Source of the DNA: Cephalotus follicularis
Taxonomy: Eukaryota > Streptophyta > Magnoliopsida > Oxalidales > Cephalotaceae
Direction of reading: 5' to 3'
Assembly (NCBI GenBank): GCA_001972305.1
Contig: BDDD01000714.1
Span: forward strand, 76,874 to 140,873
DNA length: 64,000 nucleotides
Part shown: positions 12,702 through 25,006 of the stretch, piece by piece
How positions within the stretch are numbered: the stretch's first letter is position 1
Layout of the letters: every line of letters starts with the position of its first letter
Program-made: the position numbers and the translations under genes
The notes under the pieces: model-generated
Told to the model about the DNA's origin: nothing
Databases searched by the model: none
What the model saw: only the letters and a program-made list of their open reading frames with translations

Positions 12702-14844
12702 AGAGACAGCGCCTACAGGGCCAGCTGGTGGTAGTGCTTCCGCAGCAGGGCCGTCACAGCGCAGAGATACTGGAAAAGGCATCATGAAAGGTAGAGTTTT
12801 CGTTCTCACTCAGACAGAGGTTCCAGAGTCTACTTCTGTTGTGGGAGGTACTGTATATGTTTATGGTTTCTCTGCTAGAGCTTTGATGGATTCAGGAGCA
12901 TCACATTCTTTCATTGCTTCCCGTTTTGCATCATGTTTGAGTGTGTCCCCTGTTTGTATGCCTTTTGTTCTTGATGTGAGCACACCCTCTGGGGGTTCTA
13001 TGTGCGCAGACTCGGTGTACCGAGGTTGTGAGCTTTCTGTTGCAGGTGTTATGTTGTGTGCAGACTTGATCGTGCTACCCCTTTTTGACTTTGATATTAT
13101 CTTGGGTATGGACTGGCTGTCAGCCTACCGTGCACAACTGGACTGTTACAACAAGGTGGTGGATCTTTGCTTGCCTGATGGGACTACTTTCCAGTTCCAG
13201 GGAGACCGAGGCTTCTCGATGCCGATTATATCCTTTATTCGTGCATCGAGGTATCTGGAAAAAGGGTGCGAAGGGTTCCTTGCGCATGTAGTTGACACAA
13301 GGAAGGAGAAGGGCGAAAGTCTGGAGGAGGTTCCTGTTGTAAGTGAGTTTCCGGATGTGTTTCCTCCAGATCTAGTGTCCTTGCCGCCGAGGAGGAGTAT
13401 GGAGTTTGTGATCAATCTAGTACCGGGTACGGCTCCTGTTTCTAAGGCGCCTTACCGTATGGCTCCTGCCGAGCTGCGAGAGTTGAAGTTGCAGTTGCAA
13501 GACTTGATCGATAAGGGTTTTGTGCGACCCAGTGTTTCTCCTTGGGGTGCGCTCGTGCTTTTTGTGAAGAAGAAGGATGGGTCGATGAGGCTTTGCATCG
13601 ACTACAGGATGCTGAACAAGGTGACTATCAAAAACAAATATCCTCTTCCGCACATCGAGGATCTGTTTGACCAGTTGCAAGGGTCGAGTGTGTTTTCTAA
13701 ACTCGATCTGAAGTCGGGTTATCACCAGCTGAGGGTGAAGGAAGGAGATGTAGAGAAGACTGCTTTCCGAACGAGGTATGGTCACTATGAATTCTTGGTT
13801 ATGCGTTTTGGTGTCACCAACGCACCAGCAGCGTTCATGTCCTTGATGAACGACGTGTTCCGACCATATCTGGACCAGTTTGTGGTGGTGTTTATAGATG
13901 ACATACTGGTGTTCTCAAGGAGTGAGGAAGAGCATGTCTATCATCTGAGGCTAGTTTTGCAGACTCTCCGAGAGCATAAGTTGTATGCTAAGTTTGGCAA
14001 GTGCGAGTTCTGGCTCGACCATGTGATCTTCTTGGGTCACATTGTGTCTGGAGAGGGTTTGGCGGTGGATCCGTCGAAGACAGAGGTAGTGCGAGATTGG
14101 CCACGTCCGAAAAATGTGATAGAGGTGCGTAGTTTCCTTGGTTTGGCGGGATACTACCGGAGGTTCATCCAGAACTTCTTGAGGATAGCAGTACCTTTGA
14201 CAAGGCTGACTCAGAAGAAAACCTTGTTTGTTTGGGATGATGACTGTCAAACCAGTTTCCGTGATCTGAAGGATCGGCTGATCTCCGCTCCTGTTCTGGC
14301 ATTACCTGAGGGTAATGAGGGCTTTACAGTGTACAGTGATGCTTCGGGCAAGGGCCTGGGTTGCGTGTTGATGCAACGAGGCAGGGTGATCGCTTATGCT
14401 TCGCGGAAACTGAAACCATATGAGGAGAACTATCCGACTCATGATCTCGAGCTAGTGGCTATCGTTTTTGCTCTTCAGAAATGGAGCCATTACCTGTATG
14501 GAGCACAGTTTGAGATCTATACCGATCACAAGAGCCTGAGGTACTTGTTTAGTCAGGATGATTTGAATATGAGCCAGCGTCGTTGGGTTGAGTTCTTTAA
14601 TGACTACGACTGCAGTATTCAGTACCATCCAGGGAAGGCGAATGTTGTCGCGGATGCCCTAAGTCGTAAGGCCATGGTTGCCAATGCCATGGTGTCTCAG
14701 TGGAAGTTGTTGGAGGACTTTCAGGAATGGTCTCCATTCAATCAGTCACCGGGAATCTTTCTGGCCAACATGCGGATAGAACCAGAGTTGCTGCATTACA
14801 TCAAGGATGCACAACCACATGATCCGGAGTTGCAACGGATCTGA
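12702..14844 (+). pseudogene. pol: pol: protease, reverse transcriptase, RNase H (truncated by stop)
   Basis: A long open stretch (open from 12646) encodes protease with active site DSGASHSF (about 12888), RT with catalytic FIDD (13891-13902, the YxDD-type box) and [16 protein letters not shown] (about 13560), then RNase H with VYSDASG (about 14329) and DHKSLRYLF (about 14527). These domains would process the polyprotein, copy element RNA and remove the RNA strand. The frame ends at TGA 14842-14844, where related copies read on. The enzymatic motifs look intact, so the decay is recent. Confidence 0.92.
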
Positions 14845-16208
14845 GAGAATCTGGATTCGGAGTCTGATTTTAGAGTGCACGATGATGGCATTATGAGATA
14901 TCGGGGACGTGTGTGTCTTCCGAATGAACCGGAGTTGAAGAGTAGGTTGCTTCACGGGGCCCATAAATCCCTGTACAATTACATCCTGGTAGCACCAAGA
15001 TGTATCAAGACATGAGCAAGTGTTACTGGTGGCACGGCATGAAGCGGGAGATTGCCGAGTATGTGGCAAAGTGTTTGACTTGCCAGACAGTGAAGGCCGA
15101 GCACCAGAGACCGGCAGGTTTGTTGTAACCCTTACCGATTCCAGAGTGGAAGTGGGAGCATGTGACGATGGATTTTGTTTCAGGTTTTCCTTTGACTCGG
15201 AACCGCCACAATGCAGTGTGGGTAATTGTGGATCGACTCACGAAGTTGGCTCACTTTCTGCCTACTCATGTTTCTGACTCTGCGAGCAAGTTGGCTCGGT
15301 TGTATGTGAAGGAGATCGTAAGACTGCACGGTGTTCCGGTGAGTATAATCTGTGACAGAGACTCAATCTTCACTTCCAACTTTTGGAGGAGGTTTCAGAC
15401 AGCGTTTGGGACAAAGCTGAACTTGAGCACAGCTTTCCACCCACAGACGGATGGCCAGTCAGAGCGTACTATCCAGACCCTGGAGGATATGCTCCGAGCT
15501 TGTATTGTTGATTTTGCTGGTACTTGGGAGGATCATGTTCCTTTGATAGAATTTTCTTACAATAACAGCTATCATTCCAGTATCGGCATGGCGCCATTTG
15601 AGGCTTTGTATGGGAGGAAGTGTAGGTCCCCTGTGTGTTGGGACGAGGTTGGCGAACGACCTTTGTTGGGCTCAGATCTGGTGGAAGAGACTTCTGAGAA
15701 GGTCAGGTTTATAAAGGAGAAACTGCTTGCTGCTCAGAGCCGACAGAAGAGCTATATTGACAGTGTAAAGAGAAGGCCTTTAACCTTCGACGTCGGTGAT
15801 CATGTTTTCTTGAAGGTTTCACCATGGAATGGCGTTCAGAGGTTTGGGAAGAAGGGCAAGTTAGCTCCACGCTACATCGGTCCCTTTGAGATTCTGGAGA
15901 GAGTTGGGGAGGTGGCTTACCAGCTTGCTTTACCTCCTGCACTGTCAAGTGTGCGTGATGTCTTTCATGTATCCATGTTGCGGGGATATGTTCGAGATCC
16001 TTCGCATGTTCTGGATTTTGCTTCAGTTCCGGTGCGACATGACCTATCTTACGAGGAATTACCTGTGCGGATCCTGGATTGGAAGACGCAGGTGTTGAGG
16101 AACCGAACCATCCCTATGGTAAAGGTTCAGTGGCAGTTTCACCGTCCTGAAGAGGCAACTTGGGAACGTGAAGAGGAGATGAGGGAGCGTTACTCTCACT
16201 TGTTCTAG
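14845..16208 (+). pseudogene. int: pol: integrase with C-terminal chromodomain (frameshifted)
   Basis: Coding continues from 14845 to about 14976, where one missing base shifts the frame. Then the zinc-finger CLTC box (about 15070), TAA at 15126-15128 in place of Gln, and an open run to 16208. The core D-D-E triad is in DFVSGFP (about 15171), CDRDSIFTS (about 15351) and QTLEDMLRA (about 15474). The C-terminus KVQWQFHRPEEATWERE is a chromodomain of the plant chromovirus type, thought to steer insertion to heterochromatin. Tekay/Del assignment rests on this domain plus the long LTR. Confidence 0.9.
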
Positions 16209-16239
16209 TACCACCTTTATTTCGGGGACGAAATTCCTT

Positions 16240-16253
16240 GAAGGAGGGGTGGA
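16240..16253 (+). promoter_or_regulatory. Polypurine tract
   Basis: GAAGGAGGGGTGGA lies immediately before the 3' LTR, preceded by GGGGACGAAATTCC, the common end of plant Ty3/gypsy interiors. It would prime plus-strand synthesis. Confidence 0.88.
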
Positions 16254-16619
16254 TGTAACGCCCGGGATTTTCATTTGAGTGTAATATTGCTTTTCCAATG
16301 TAATTTTACACCTTGTGTTAATGAGAATCGTGTTTTCCCTCTTTCCCGTGTTGAAATGTTGCATGAAAGCGTGTTTATGTACTAATGTTTTGCTACTGTT
16401 GATGTTGTATTAACTTTGGATCATGCTCCGCTTGTGGGATGTTTAACATGTTATGATGAGGTTTTGTGTGGATCATGCGGTATGGGACGCATGTTTCCGT
16501 TTGTTTCAGCTTATATATATGTGTGCTTCCGCAAGATGATGTCTGTTTAAAAGTTTAAATTTTATCGTTCTCTGTTAAATTTCCATGTTGTATGTTGTTA
16601 ATGCAAGCGGGGTGTGACA
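16254..16619 (+). repeat. 3' LTR of family A element, internally deleted
   Basis: The first about 120 bases match 9262-9383 and the last about 245 match 11260-11504. The join is at GCGTGT/TTATGTAC near 16374. The missing 1.9 kb contains all the palindromic repeat blocks and the paired GGCCAGGAG module. Confidence 0.92.
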
Positions 16620-18389
16620 TGCATCCATGCTAAAACGGGATGTGCTGAAGAAAAAGGATATGAAAAAATATAAAACCATAAACAAAATAAGATAATGCTA
16701 GGGAATGAATATATAATCAATGAGAATCCAAGAGAAAGGAACTTTTAACTCAACAAATCTCAATAACCATCAGAATGCAATAAAATATCAAGAATTTCAA
16801 TATGATGCATGGTCAAGAAAATGGGCCCAAATAATCATAAATTCTGAGGATGCTGGTACAACCATACTGTCATCATCATATCTCATGTCAACCGCCATAC
16901 TTCATGGCAATACTGCTCTGTCACCATATCTAATGGCAATGCTGCTCTGCCGCCATATCTAATGGCAATACTGTTCAGTCGATGCAGCAATATATATGTA
17001 TTTAGGTTATAGGCTACAAGATGTGGACATATCCTTCATATACCGGTATAGAGTGCCTATACCTCTGCCTCATCCGAGCGGCTGGCACGATCAGTGCACG
17101 GACCCAGCCCTCGTCCGATAAATCTCAGCCCCGTCCGAGGGGCCTGCAAACACCACAAGGACCTAGCCCTCATTCAATAAACCGGTACGATAGGTGAGTA
17201 ACGGAGCTATATTACGCCCACACTCAGCATACCATCATAGACCAATGGTAAGCCGCAGATCCAGGCTATGGACACCCAGGGGCAGTTCCCACATAACACC
17301 CCATCATAGACAATAAGCCTATTAAGGAGAGATGAGCGACGTACGTACACCTCACCCTTTACCAAAAGTCCCATATGACATATCATAGAGTACCAGCGTC
17401 AGAGTACAAGTACAATACCATAATCACAGTGATACAGAAATACGAAGGTGACCTAGTCACCCAGAACCCGAGCCTTATATGATCGTGAATCATATCAGAA
17501 TCAAGGGACATGCTCAACAAAAGACATACGGGACTAAATCCCCAGTAAATCATCATATAAAACAAGTACAACAGGGCCCATATCAAACAGGAGTCTCAAG
17601 AAAATAAAAAGGAAGGGAATGTTCCACTCACAAATTTGCCAAAAGCAACTATCGCGGACTAATTCTTGAACGTTCCGGATCAGCTGTCGGATCCACGTCT
17701 ACAAGTCATAATATTACGGAATCAGTAAGCATATTTCCTATGCTTATATGAGAAGATAATGGATATATATTCCATACCAAGACTATACTCCCATATTACC
17801 TTTTTAACCTTACCATAACTTAATATTCAATTCTTTACACTATCTAATATCTCCATCGATACTAATTACTGTTCAACTCATCACTATATCATAATTTTCT
17901 TTAGTTAACTTCAATATCCCACTATTTCTCACAAAGTCGCTATCATTCTAACCTTAGGAGAACTTGATGGCTTCAATCCTTAATATAAATATCAACTTCT
18001 ATTTCCCAAAGCTTAGGGAACTTACAATATTACGTTAGAAGGGTGAAGGATGAGTCACCTCCACACTTATATTCCTTGAAAGTTCTTGGATAAATGGAGA
18101 AAAAAATGAGAGCTCGCACAAAATAATTGTTTCGGCCAAGAAAAGAAATGAGAATGTCCTTCGTTTCCTCTTTATAAACTTATAACTTGATTAGTCATGA
18201 ATAATCTAGAAACTTTGAGATAATTAGAGACAAATCCAAATAATTCCTGACTTATATAAGTAATTGAGCCGGATCTTTGGGCCTTACCGAGTCTTTGTGC
18301 CATAAGGCTGCTTAAATCCTTTATCATACATGACTTAACCGTGGTTACGCCAATCCACTCCAGAGCAGCCCTAATATCCCATATACTAC

Positions 18390-18690
18390 CCAGTCAACTC
18401 TCAGGTCTGCTCTACATACATCAAGTATGCTCTGCATATGTGAAGTCTACTCTGCATATGTCAAGACTGCTCTGCATATGTAATGCCTACTCAGCATATA
18501 TCAAGTCTGCTCAAAGAGGCATAGAGTAGGTCTGTTCCTCCCAAACCAAGTCAGCTCCTAGTTCTTCTCAACCAAGTCTGCCCAACCTAGACCAGGTCTG
18601 CTTCACTCTAGTCAGGTCTACTCAACCAAGACGAGGTCTACTTCGCTCTAGCCTGGTCTGCTCTGCTCTGCCCTGCTCTGGTCTGATGCC
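18390..18690. repeat. TCTGCTCTGCATATGT / GGTCTGCT repeats
   Basis: About six units with CTGCTCTGCATATGTCAAG, then degenerate GGTCTGCTC and GGTCTACT units. They lie near the start of the probable minus-strand family D LTR. Confidence 0.8.
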
Positions 18691-18752
18691 AAAAGTATGA
18701 ATAGTATGCTAACTTAGTAATTATACTCCAAAATATGTAATGTGGTATTACA

Positions 18753-18764
18753 ATAACCCCCCTT
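18753..18764 (-). promoter_or_regulatory. Polypurine tract of family D element
   Basis: The plus strand ATAACCCCCCTT reads AAGGGGGGTTAT on the minus strand, directly before TGTAATACCACA. This fixes the orientation and the 3' LTR junction of the minus-strand element. Confidence 0.75.
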
Positions 18765-18799
18765 TTTGAGAATTTTTTCCTTAAAATTCACATATGCAT

Positions 18800-21688
18800 T
18801 TAATCAAAGAGTTCTGGGTAACATTTTCTCATCTCATCTTCACGCTCCCAGGTGGCCTCTTCTACGGCCTGCTTTCTCCACAAGACCTTAACCAATGAAA
18901 AGGTCTTGGTCCTCAACACTTGATCTCTACGATTCAAAATTTGCACATGAATTTCTTCATAAGCTAAGCCTGGTAAATCTTCATCGGTCAAATCAATCAG
19001 AATCTCTAGAATATGAAAAGGGTCTAGGATGTATTTCCTCAGCACTGATATGTGAAATACATCATGAATTCGAGCCAGCTCTGGTGGCAAAGCCAAATGA
19101 TATGCAACAGGTCCAATCCTTTGTAGAATCTCAAAGGGTCAAACATATCAAGGACTTAGCTTGCCATGCCTACCAAACCGAATAACTCCTGTATAAGGAG
19201 ATACTCAAAGGAATACTTTATCGCCCACTTCGAATTCTAATTCCTTGCAGCGTTTGTCCACCTAGCTCTTTTGCCTACTCTGAGATGCTCGCAATCTATC
19301 CTAGATGATCTTAGGATAATTAAGTTCGTGTCTTTTCAACTGTCTCAATGCATAAGCTATTACCTTCTCATGCTGCATCAACATGCCCCCCAAGCCTTAC
19401 CTAGAGGCATCACTATACACTAAAAATTCACCACATGGAGATGGAAGAGTTAAAACTGGAGGTGCGGTCAACCTACTCATGAGCTCCTAAAAACTTTGCT
19501 CACATTCATCAGCCCATTCAAACTTAGATTCCTTCCTTGTTAGCTTGGATAGAGGTAACACTAACGAGGAAAAGACTTCAATAGATATTATATAATATCC
19601 TGTCAAACCCAGAAAACTGCGTACTTCTATAACATTTCTAGGTCGTTCCTAAGCCAACACAGCTTCTACTTTCTTCGGGTCCACTTCAATATCCTGACCC
19701 GAGATCACATGTCCCAGAAATACAACTTTATCAAGACAAAATTTGCATTTACTGATTTTGGCATATAACTTATGATCTTTCAACGCCTGTAAGACAATTC
19801 TCAATTGTTCTCCATGATTGTCCTTACTATGTGAATATACCATCACATCATCAATGAATACCACTACAAAATTGTCTAGAAAAGGCCAGAAAATCCGATT
19901 CATCAAATCCATAAATACTTCCGGCGCACTAGTCAGCCCAAATGGCATGACCAAAAATTTGTAGTGGCCATATCGAGTTCTAAAACATGTCTTCATTATA
20001 TCCTGTTCTCATATTCTCAACTGATGGTACCCAGATCGGAGATCTATCTTCGAGAATACACAGGGCCCTTGCAACTGATCAAATAGATCATCAATACGTG
20101 GTAAAGGCTATTTATTCCTTATTGTGACCTTATTAAGTTGCCTGTAGCCAATACATAGTCGAAGTGTACCATCTTTCTTTTTAACGAATAATACTCAAGC
20201 GCCCCAGGGAGAACTATTGGGTCTTATAAATCCTTTCTCCATTAATTATTGCAATTGGACCTTTAGTTCCTTCAATTCAACTGGTGTCATCCTATACGAT
20301 GTGAGGGATATAGGGACTGTACCAGGGATTAGCTCTATAGCAAAATATGTCTCCCTTTCTGGTGGTAGTCCCAGCAACTCCTCCGAAAATACATCTAGAA
20401 ACTCACAGACTACGGGTATATCCTCCAACTTTGGCTCAGACACCCTTGTGTCTACCACATAATCCAGATATCCATGTCCACCTGCCTGTAAAATCTTATG
20501 TGCTGTCATTGCTGGGATTACCATGATTGATACCATGCGTCATTCGCCCACCGGCTCCATACTAGACTCGTCGGGCATACGAAAAGTAACTACTCTCTTA
20601 GAACAATCCACCAATGCCCGATGAGCTGTCAACTAGTCCATATCAAGGATAACATAAAATTCCTCAATATGAAAGGGTATGAGGTCTGGAGGGAATCTCT
20701 ATCCTCCAATTACCACATCACAACATCGATATACAAGATCTACTTGATAAGCTTGTCCCGTAAGGACTTATACTACTACGTTGACGTCTAAGGGTCTCAG
20801 CTCCTGGTCAGCGTGAACATAAAATGTTTGAGCAAGAAAAGACAAAGTAGATCCTGTATCAAACAAAACTACTGTATCCTTTCCAAATATAGTGGTCATA
20901 CCTATTGCCACATTGGGAGCTGCCAAAGCCTCTTCTCAGAACAAAGTATATACTATGGCTGCTGCTGCAGGCCTGCCTGCCTGCCTGCCACTGCCAGCTC
21001 TGGATGTAGTAGCCTGTGGTGTCGTAGTCCCGCTCCTCGGCAAGCCTGATTGCTACCTTGCACGAACTGCTCCTCTGCCCGTAGGTTGTCTATCCGTAGG
21101 GACAGGTTTCAGTGGCATTACTGAGCTCTATGGTGCAAGTTGTGAACAATCTTTCCTAATATGTCCAGTCTGGCCACACCGATAACATGCTCGGATCCCA
21201 CTACAACACTCCCTAAAATGGAACTGGCCACATGTCTTACATTGCGGTGGCCATGAGGAAACTGCTTCACTTTGAGTGCAGGTCTGCCTGCCACCCTGAT
21301 AAGTCCTCTCTCACAGACCATTGGTAGTTGAGGTCTGCATCTGTGGCTGGGAGACTGTTCTTGGTCCTTCTGACCTAGTTGGTCTACGACTCTCCCCGCT
21401 AGCAGATCTGCTAGAAGGCAGGGGTCTCTATCGTCTTTTTCCCCTGGAAGAACTTTCCCCCTACTCAAAATATGATGCAAATCATTTTCTACTCTGATCT
21501 TGTCGGAGTCTCTGATCCGACATACTCTGTTCTACTCTCTTGGTAGACTCCACCAAATCGTCGAAGACAATCCACTGTGTGACTGCTACTGTGTGTCTAA
21601 TCTCCGGCCTCAGTCTGTCTAAGAATTTCTGGCATCTTTCACACTAGTCTACAACTAATGCAGGAGCATAATGGGACAACTCCATAAA
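18800..21688 (-). pseudogene. pol: Decayed gag-pol of minus-strand family D Ty3/gypsy
   Basis: Read 5' to 3' on the minus strand: part of gag (about 21688-21490), two CCHC knuckles (CKTCGQFHFREC and CYRCGQTGHIRKDC, about 21245-21150), protease with FDTGSTLSF (about 20860), a linker ending ELKELKVQLQ (20536-20246), RT with FIDDVMVYS (about 19860), the start of RNase H (YSDAS near 19410), then the integrase end and chromodomain (19096-18800, SLVKVLWRKQAVEEATWERE). Most of RNase H and the integrase core are deleted near 19320. Several stops and frameshifts are present. The 5' part is cut at 21688 by the family E LTR. Confidence 0.88.
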
Positions 21689-23445
21689 TGTAACACCCCT
21701 GATTCGAAACTGGGATCACTCCCGATTTGGGATCGGTGTGTCACACTAAACTAAACTTACAGATTCATAACTAAAGGGTAAACATTTTCTCCAAAATATA
21801 TTTATTCAAATCATCAATACGTGGTGGTTTTAAAATTCTGAAACTACAAAATATCATTCTTAACATAAATTTCAAAATGAAAAGTTGTTCACAACACCGG
21901 TCAACAATGATCATAATACAACTATTATTCAATTGACATAATCAAACTCCTAGGTGATCCGCAAACCCAAGGTATTTTTCTCTCATCACACTTGCCCCAG
22001 ATACTCCTGATAACCTGCCACATGGAAAACAAAAACGCGGCTGAGCAAACCTCAGTACGGATATAGAAATATAAAACAGTTTACGAACAAAACAGTTTAC
22101 AAATCAGAACAGAACATCATACAAAACAAAACAGTTTACGAAACAGAGCAATCACGATACAAAACCGTACAAACCTTTTTCAAAAATAGAACTATTCATA
22201 AATAAACTAAATTTATGCAATTGAAATGATGCTCATGTAAAATCATATATATAAATAGATTTGTAACCTTTCATAAAATTTATATACATTTTCGTTCATA
22301 TCAGTTTCCAAAACTTTCCCAAACAGTGATTTATACTGAGATGTGTAATACACGGTTTAAATACATACATATATGCAAGGGGTTTGCAATGCCCACATGC
22401 TCCAATGGAATGACATGTACGGCACTACACAATCAATTCTCATAACATAATATAACATACATATAACTTAGGGCTGACCCATACACCTCTATCAGAAAGG
22501 GGATGGACCTTATGATTGTTTGACACATGGTATGGTTATGGATTGTTTTATGGAGTGTCTGCAGGCCTATGGCCTTTGATGTGATTAGGACTAGCCAAGT
22601 ATATCACCGTTTAGAGACGGTTGATATACTGAAGCTGTCCGTAATTCTCATTCATACATATGACATGCCATACATATTGTTATATATGTTGCATGCATGA
22701 CATATCGTTATATATGCTGCATACATAGCATATAGTATACCTACCTGACTATATGTCGCTGACCCATTTCATTGTATTGGAATGGGTCAGGCATAGGTGA
22801 CAGATTGTAATAAGACAGACCAGGATGGATGGGATATCTAAGGTAGATTTTGGATAGTAAATTAGATTTTGTTATCTATCTTGTATATGGTCTCGCTTAC
22901 GGTCACGTATATGGATGTAGCTTTGATGAATTGTATAAAAGGGGCCTTGTGTTTATAAATGGTCTGTACGGATTTATATGCCTTGATATGTATAAGAGAC
23001 ATTCCAAAGACAATATTAGAGATATGTTTTATTTCAGCTATCGACCTGCCGACTTGTGGCAGTGCTTAAAATAAATGTGTGTTGATGTATTGGATATGGA
23101 TGGGCATCATTTGAAGTGTTAGGATGATATAATTCTAATTTTTGTGGTTTGCTGAGGGCTGAGCCCATTTATAACTGTTGATTCCTCCTTCGGGAGTGTG
23201 GTTATATAAAATGTTTTTCTTTACAGGGGGCATAGTCCGATAAACGAATACTACATGCCCAATTTTTGTAAAATTATAAGAGTTAGAATATATACATGAA
23301 TGATAATTCCGCTTGCATGGCTTTGATTTAAAGTTTTAAATTTATAGCACTTTTGGAGTATGATTTATATATGAATGAATGGATTGAACGGATGGTATAT
23401 CACGCGTTGAGTCATGGGGGGTTCCTCACGGTTTAGTGCGAGACA
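21689..23445 (+). repeat. Family E 5' LTR
   Basis: Begins TGTAACACCCCTGATTCG and ends TTTAGTGCGAGACA just before a primer-site-like sequence. It matches the LTR starting at 25007, both in its first 800 bases and in the block at 22860-23445, which recurs at 32880-33369. It is shorter than the 25007 copy, which suggests internal deletion. It sits inside the gag of the D element, and the left flank is ATAAA. Confidence 0.8.
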
Positions 23446-23449
23446 GATT

Positions 23450-23462
23450 TCGGTATCAGAGT
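23450..23462 (+). promoter_or_regulatory. Primer binding site of family E element
   Basis: TCGGTATCAGAGT is one base off the standard TGGTATCAGAG at its start and lies a few bases after the LTR end. Confidence 0.7.
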
Positions 23463-23712
23463 CGGCGTATTCTGGATATGCCAGGTTAGAGTCCTTGGCT
23501 ATTGGGAAATGCGGATGATTGATGGAGATAAAGTGCTAATTGGAGTTGCGGAAATAATAAGTACTATATTGAGTTTCTTTGAAATTAAGTGATTTGGGTA
23601 AGTTTGCTCTTAATGGAATTGAGTGATATTGATGAATTGTGATTCTGTGATTGTCTTGGATTATGATTATGCAAATTGATAGCTAATTCTATTGTCTCTT
23701 ATACAAGTACAT

Positions 23713-24388
23713 ATGGAAGGGAAAAGCAGGGGGGCTACCAAGGGTAGGAAAATCGACCTAGACTTATGGTTTTATGGTATGGATTGATGGCATATGGTTA
23801 ACTACTTAAATATACTGGTATGGGACAGTATATATATTTAGCTAACCTCTTTATTGTTATCGAATGGATTGTTATAGAATGGATTGTTATTAAATGGACT
23901 ATCTTCTATGAGACTTTAAGGATTGTTTATAGACTAGAATCTATGTGGAACTAGTGAATTGATGGATATTGAGATCTCAATACTAGAATAGTCTCCCTTT
24001 ATGAAATGGATCGTTATGGGATGGATTGGTTAGCAGCACATTATGCCCATGTGAATTGTTGAGGGAAGGTCATGATCTTCAATATGCCAGGATAGTCTCA
24101 ATTTCAGTATATTGGGACGTTAGATCATCAACCAGTTCGGATGATATCGACCCTTCATGCAGATAGGCTTATGAGACAGGGTTGCAGTGGTTTCCTGGCG
24201 CATATGGCGGATAACGAGAAATGGATACAGAGGTTGGAGGATGTTCCAGTTGATGAATACCCGGATGTGTTTTCGGATGAGTTGACATCCTTACATCCAG
24301 ATAGGGATTTAGAGTTTGTGATTGATTTGCTTCCAGGGACGGCACCGATATTGAGAGCTCCTATCATATGGCCCCTCCTTAGTTGAAG
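23713..24388 (+). pseudogene. Remnant gag/pol of family E element
   Basis: A gag-like start (MEGKSRGATKGRK, 23713) stops soon after. From about 24000 the sequence resumes as the end of protease and the protease-RT linker (MDWLAAH, then SGFLAHMAD, YPDVFSDEL, FVIDLLPGTAPI). A missing base near 24361 shifts the frame, and the coding similarity ends abruptly near 24388. Most of gag, RT, RNase H and integrase is absent, so the element cannot move by itself. Confidence 0.82.
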
Positions 24389-25006
24389 CCCAATGACTCA
24401 TTGTCTTATAAGGCCCAATTGATTATTGAAGCCCAATGAATGTCCAATTCAATAAAGGCCAAATATGCTTATGGACGCCAGCATTTTAAAGCATTACTGA
24501 AAGAAAAGACAAAGGGTGCTTTTCATTCTAGAGAGTTCGACTCTCACACTATAAAGCCTGGCCACCTGGAAAGAAACAAGGAAAGAAAACAAGGAAACGG
24601 GAGAAGAGAAGGGAAGAAGAAAATGGAAGAAGAGAGGAAGAAGGAAGAAAAAGAAAGAAAGAAAGAAAGAAAAGGGGAGGTGAAGGTGGAGAACGGTAGA
24701 GCAACAGCAGAAATGGGAGCTTGGTAGCGCAAGAAGGTAGCGACGCGGCAGATTGTGAGAAGGAAGGGGAGCAGCAGTTCACCGATCCTGCTGCAATTCC
24801 TCTCAATTTTCTAGCTCCATTTACAAATTACATATGCTTTGAAATGAACTGAAATGGTTTTGATTTTGGTTTTTTGCGCTGATTCATCGAACCTCTGCCT
24901 CACACAATCCGTTGACGCTTTCGCTAAAGTGTCGATGCTTTGTGTCGACCACTTGACGCTTAGGCGCAAAAGCATCAACGCTTAGGCACTAAGCATCGAC
25001 GCCTAG
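24389..25006 (-). mobile_element. Distal part of minus-strand copia 3' LTR
   Basis: Inferred continuation of the LTR piece 33370-33829 across the inserted family E LTR. Both sides of the insertion carry GTCGAC/AGCATCGACGCC-type repeats (24900-25006 and 33400-33720). The left boundary near 24388 is where gypsy coding similarity stops. A purine-rich tract at 24561-24690 (GGAAGAAAAAGAAAGAAAG) lies in it and gives a spurious Lys/Glu-rich ORF. Confidence 0.5.

Larger units (their letters stand above)
9262..16619 (+). mobile_element. Family A Ty3/gypsy (Tekay-like chromovirus), complete but inactive
   Basis: Shows 5' LTR, initiator-Met primer site, gag, protease, RT, RNase H, integrase with chromodomain, polypurine tract and 3' LTR in order. 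Flanks GGCAT (9257-9261) and TGCAT (16620-16624) form a five-base duplication with one difference. The 3' LTR is only 366 bases because 1.9 kb of LTR interior is missing. Comparable LTR parts differ at about seven positions plus two small indels, so insertion was recent. Coding capacity is lost through two frameshifts and four stops. Confidence 0.92.
6287..18752 (-). mobile_element. Probable family D 3' LTR, interrupted twice
   Basis: On the minus strand the LTR would begin TGTAATACCACATT at 18752, directly next to the polypurine tract of the D element. It would end GGACGGCTCGTGACA at 6287. Removing the solo LTR 7215-9204 and the element 9262-16619 leaves about 3.1 kb (6287-7214, 9210-9261, 16625-18752). 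GAGCTC/TCTGCTCTG repeats lie at both ends. The 18752 end is well supported by its position. The 6287 end is inferred from the terminal pattern only. Confidence 0.42.

Noticed and set aside
21118..21480. 120-codon minus-strand ORF
   Set aside because: Out of frame with the real zinc-knuckle region of the family D gag, which lies in another minus-strand frame.
24440..24727. 95-codon Lys/Glu-rich ORF
   Set aside because: Encoded by a purine-rich tract (GGAAGAAAAAGAAAG). No homology, and it lies within LTR-type sequence.
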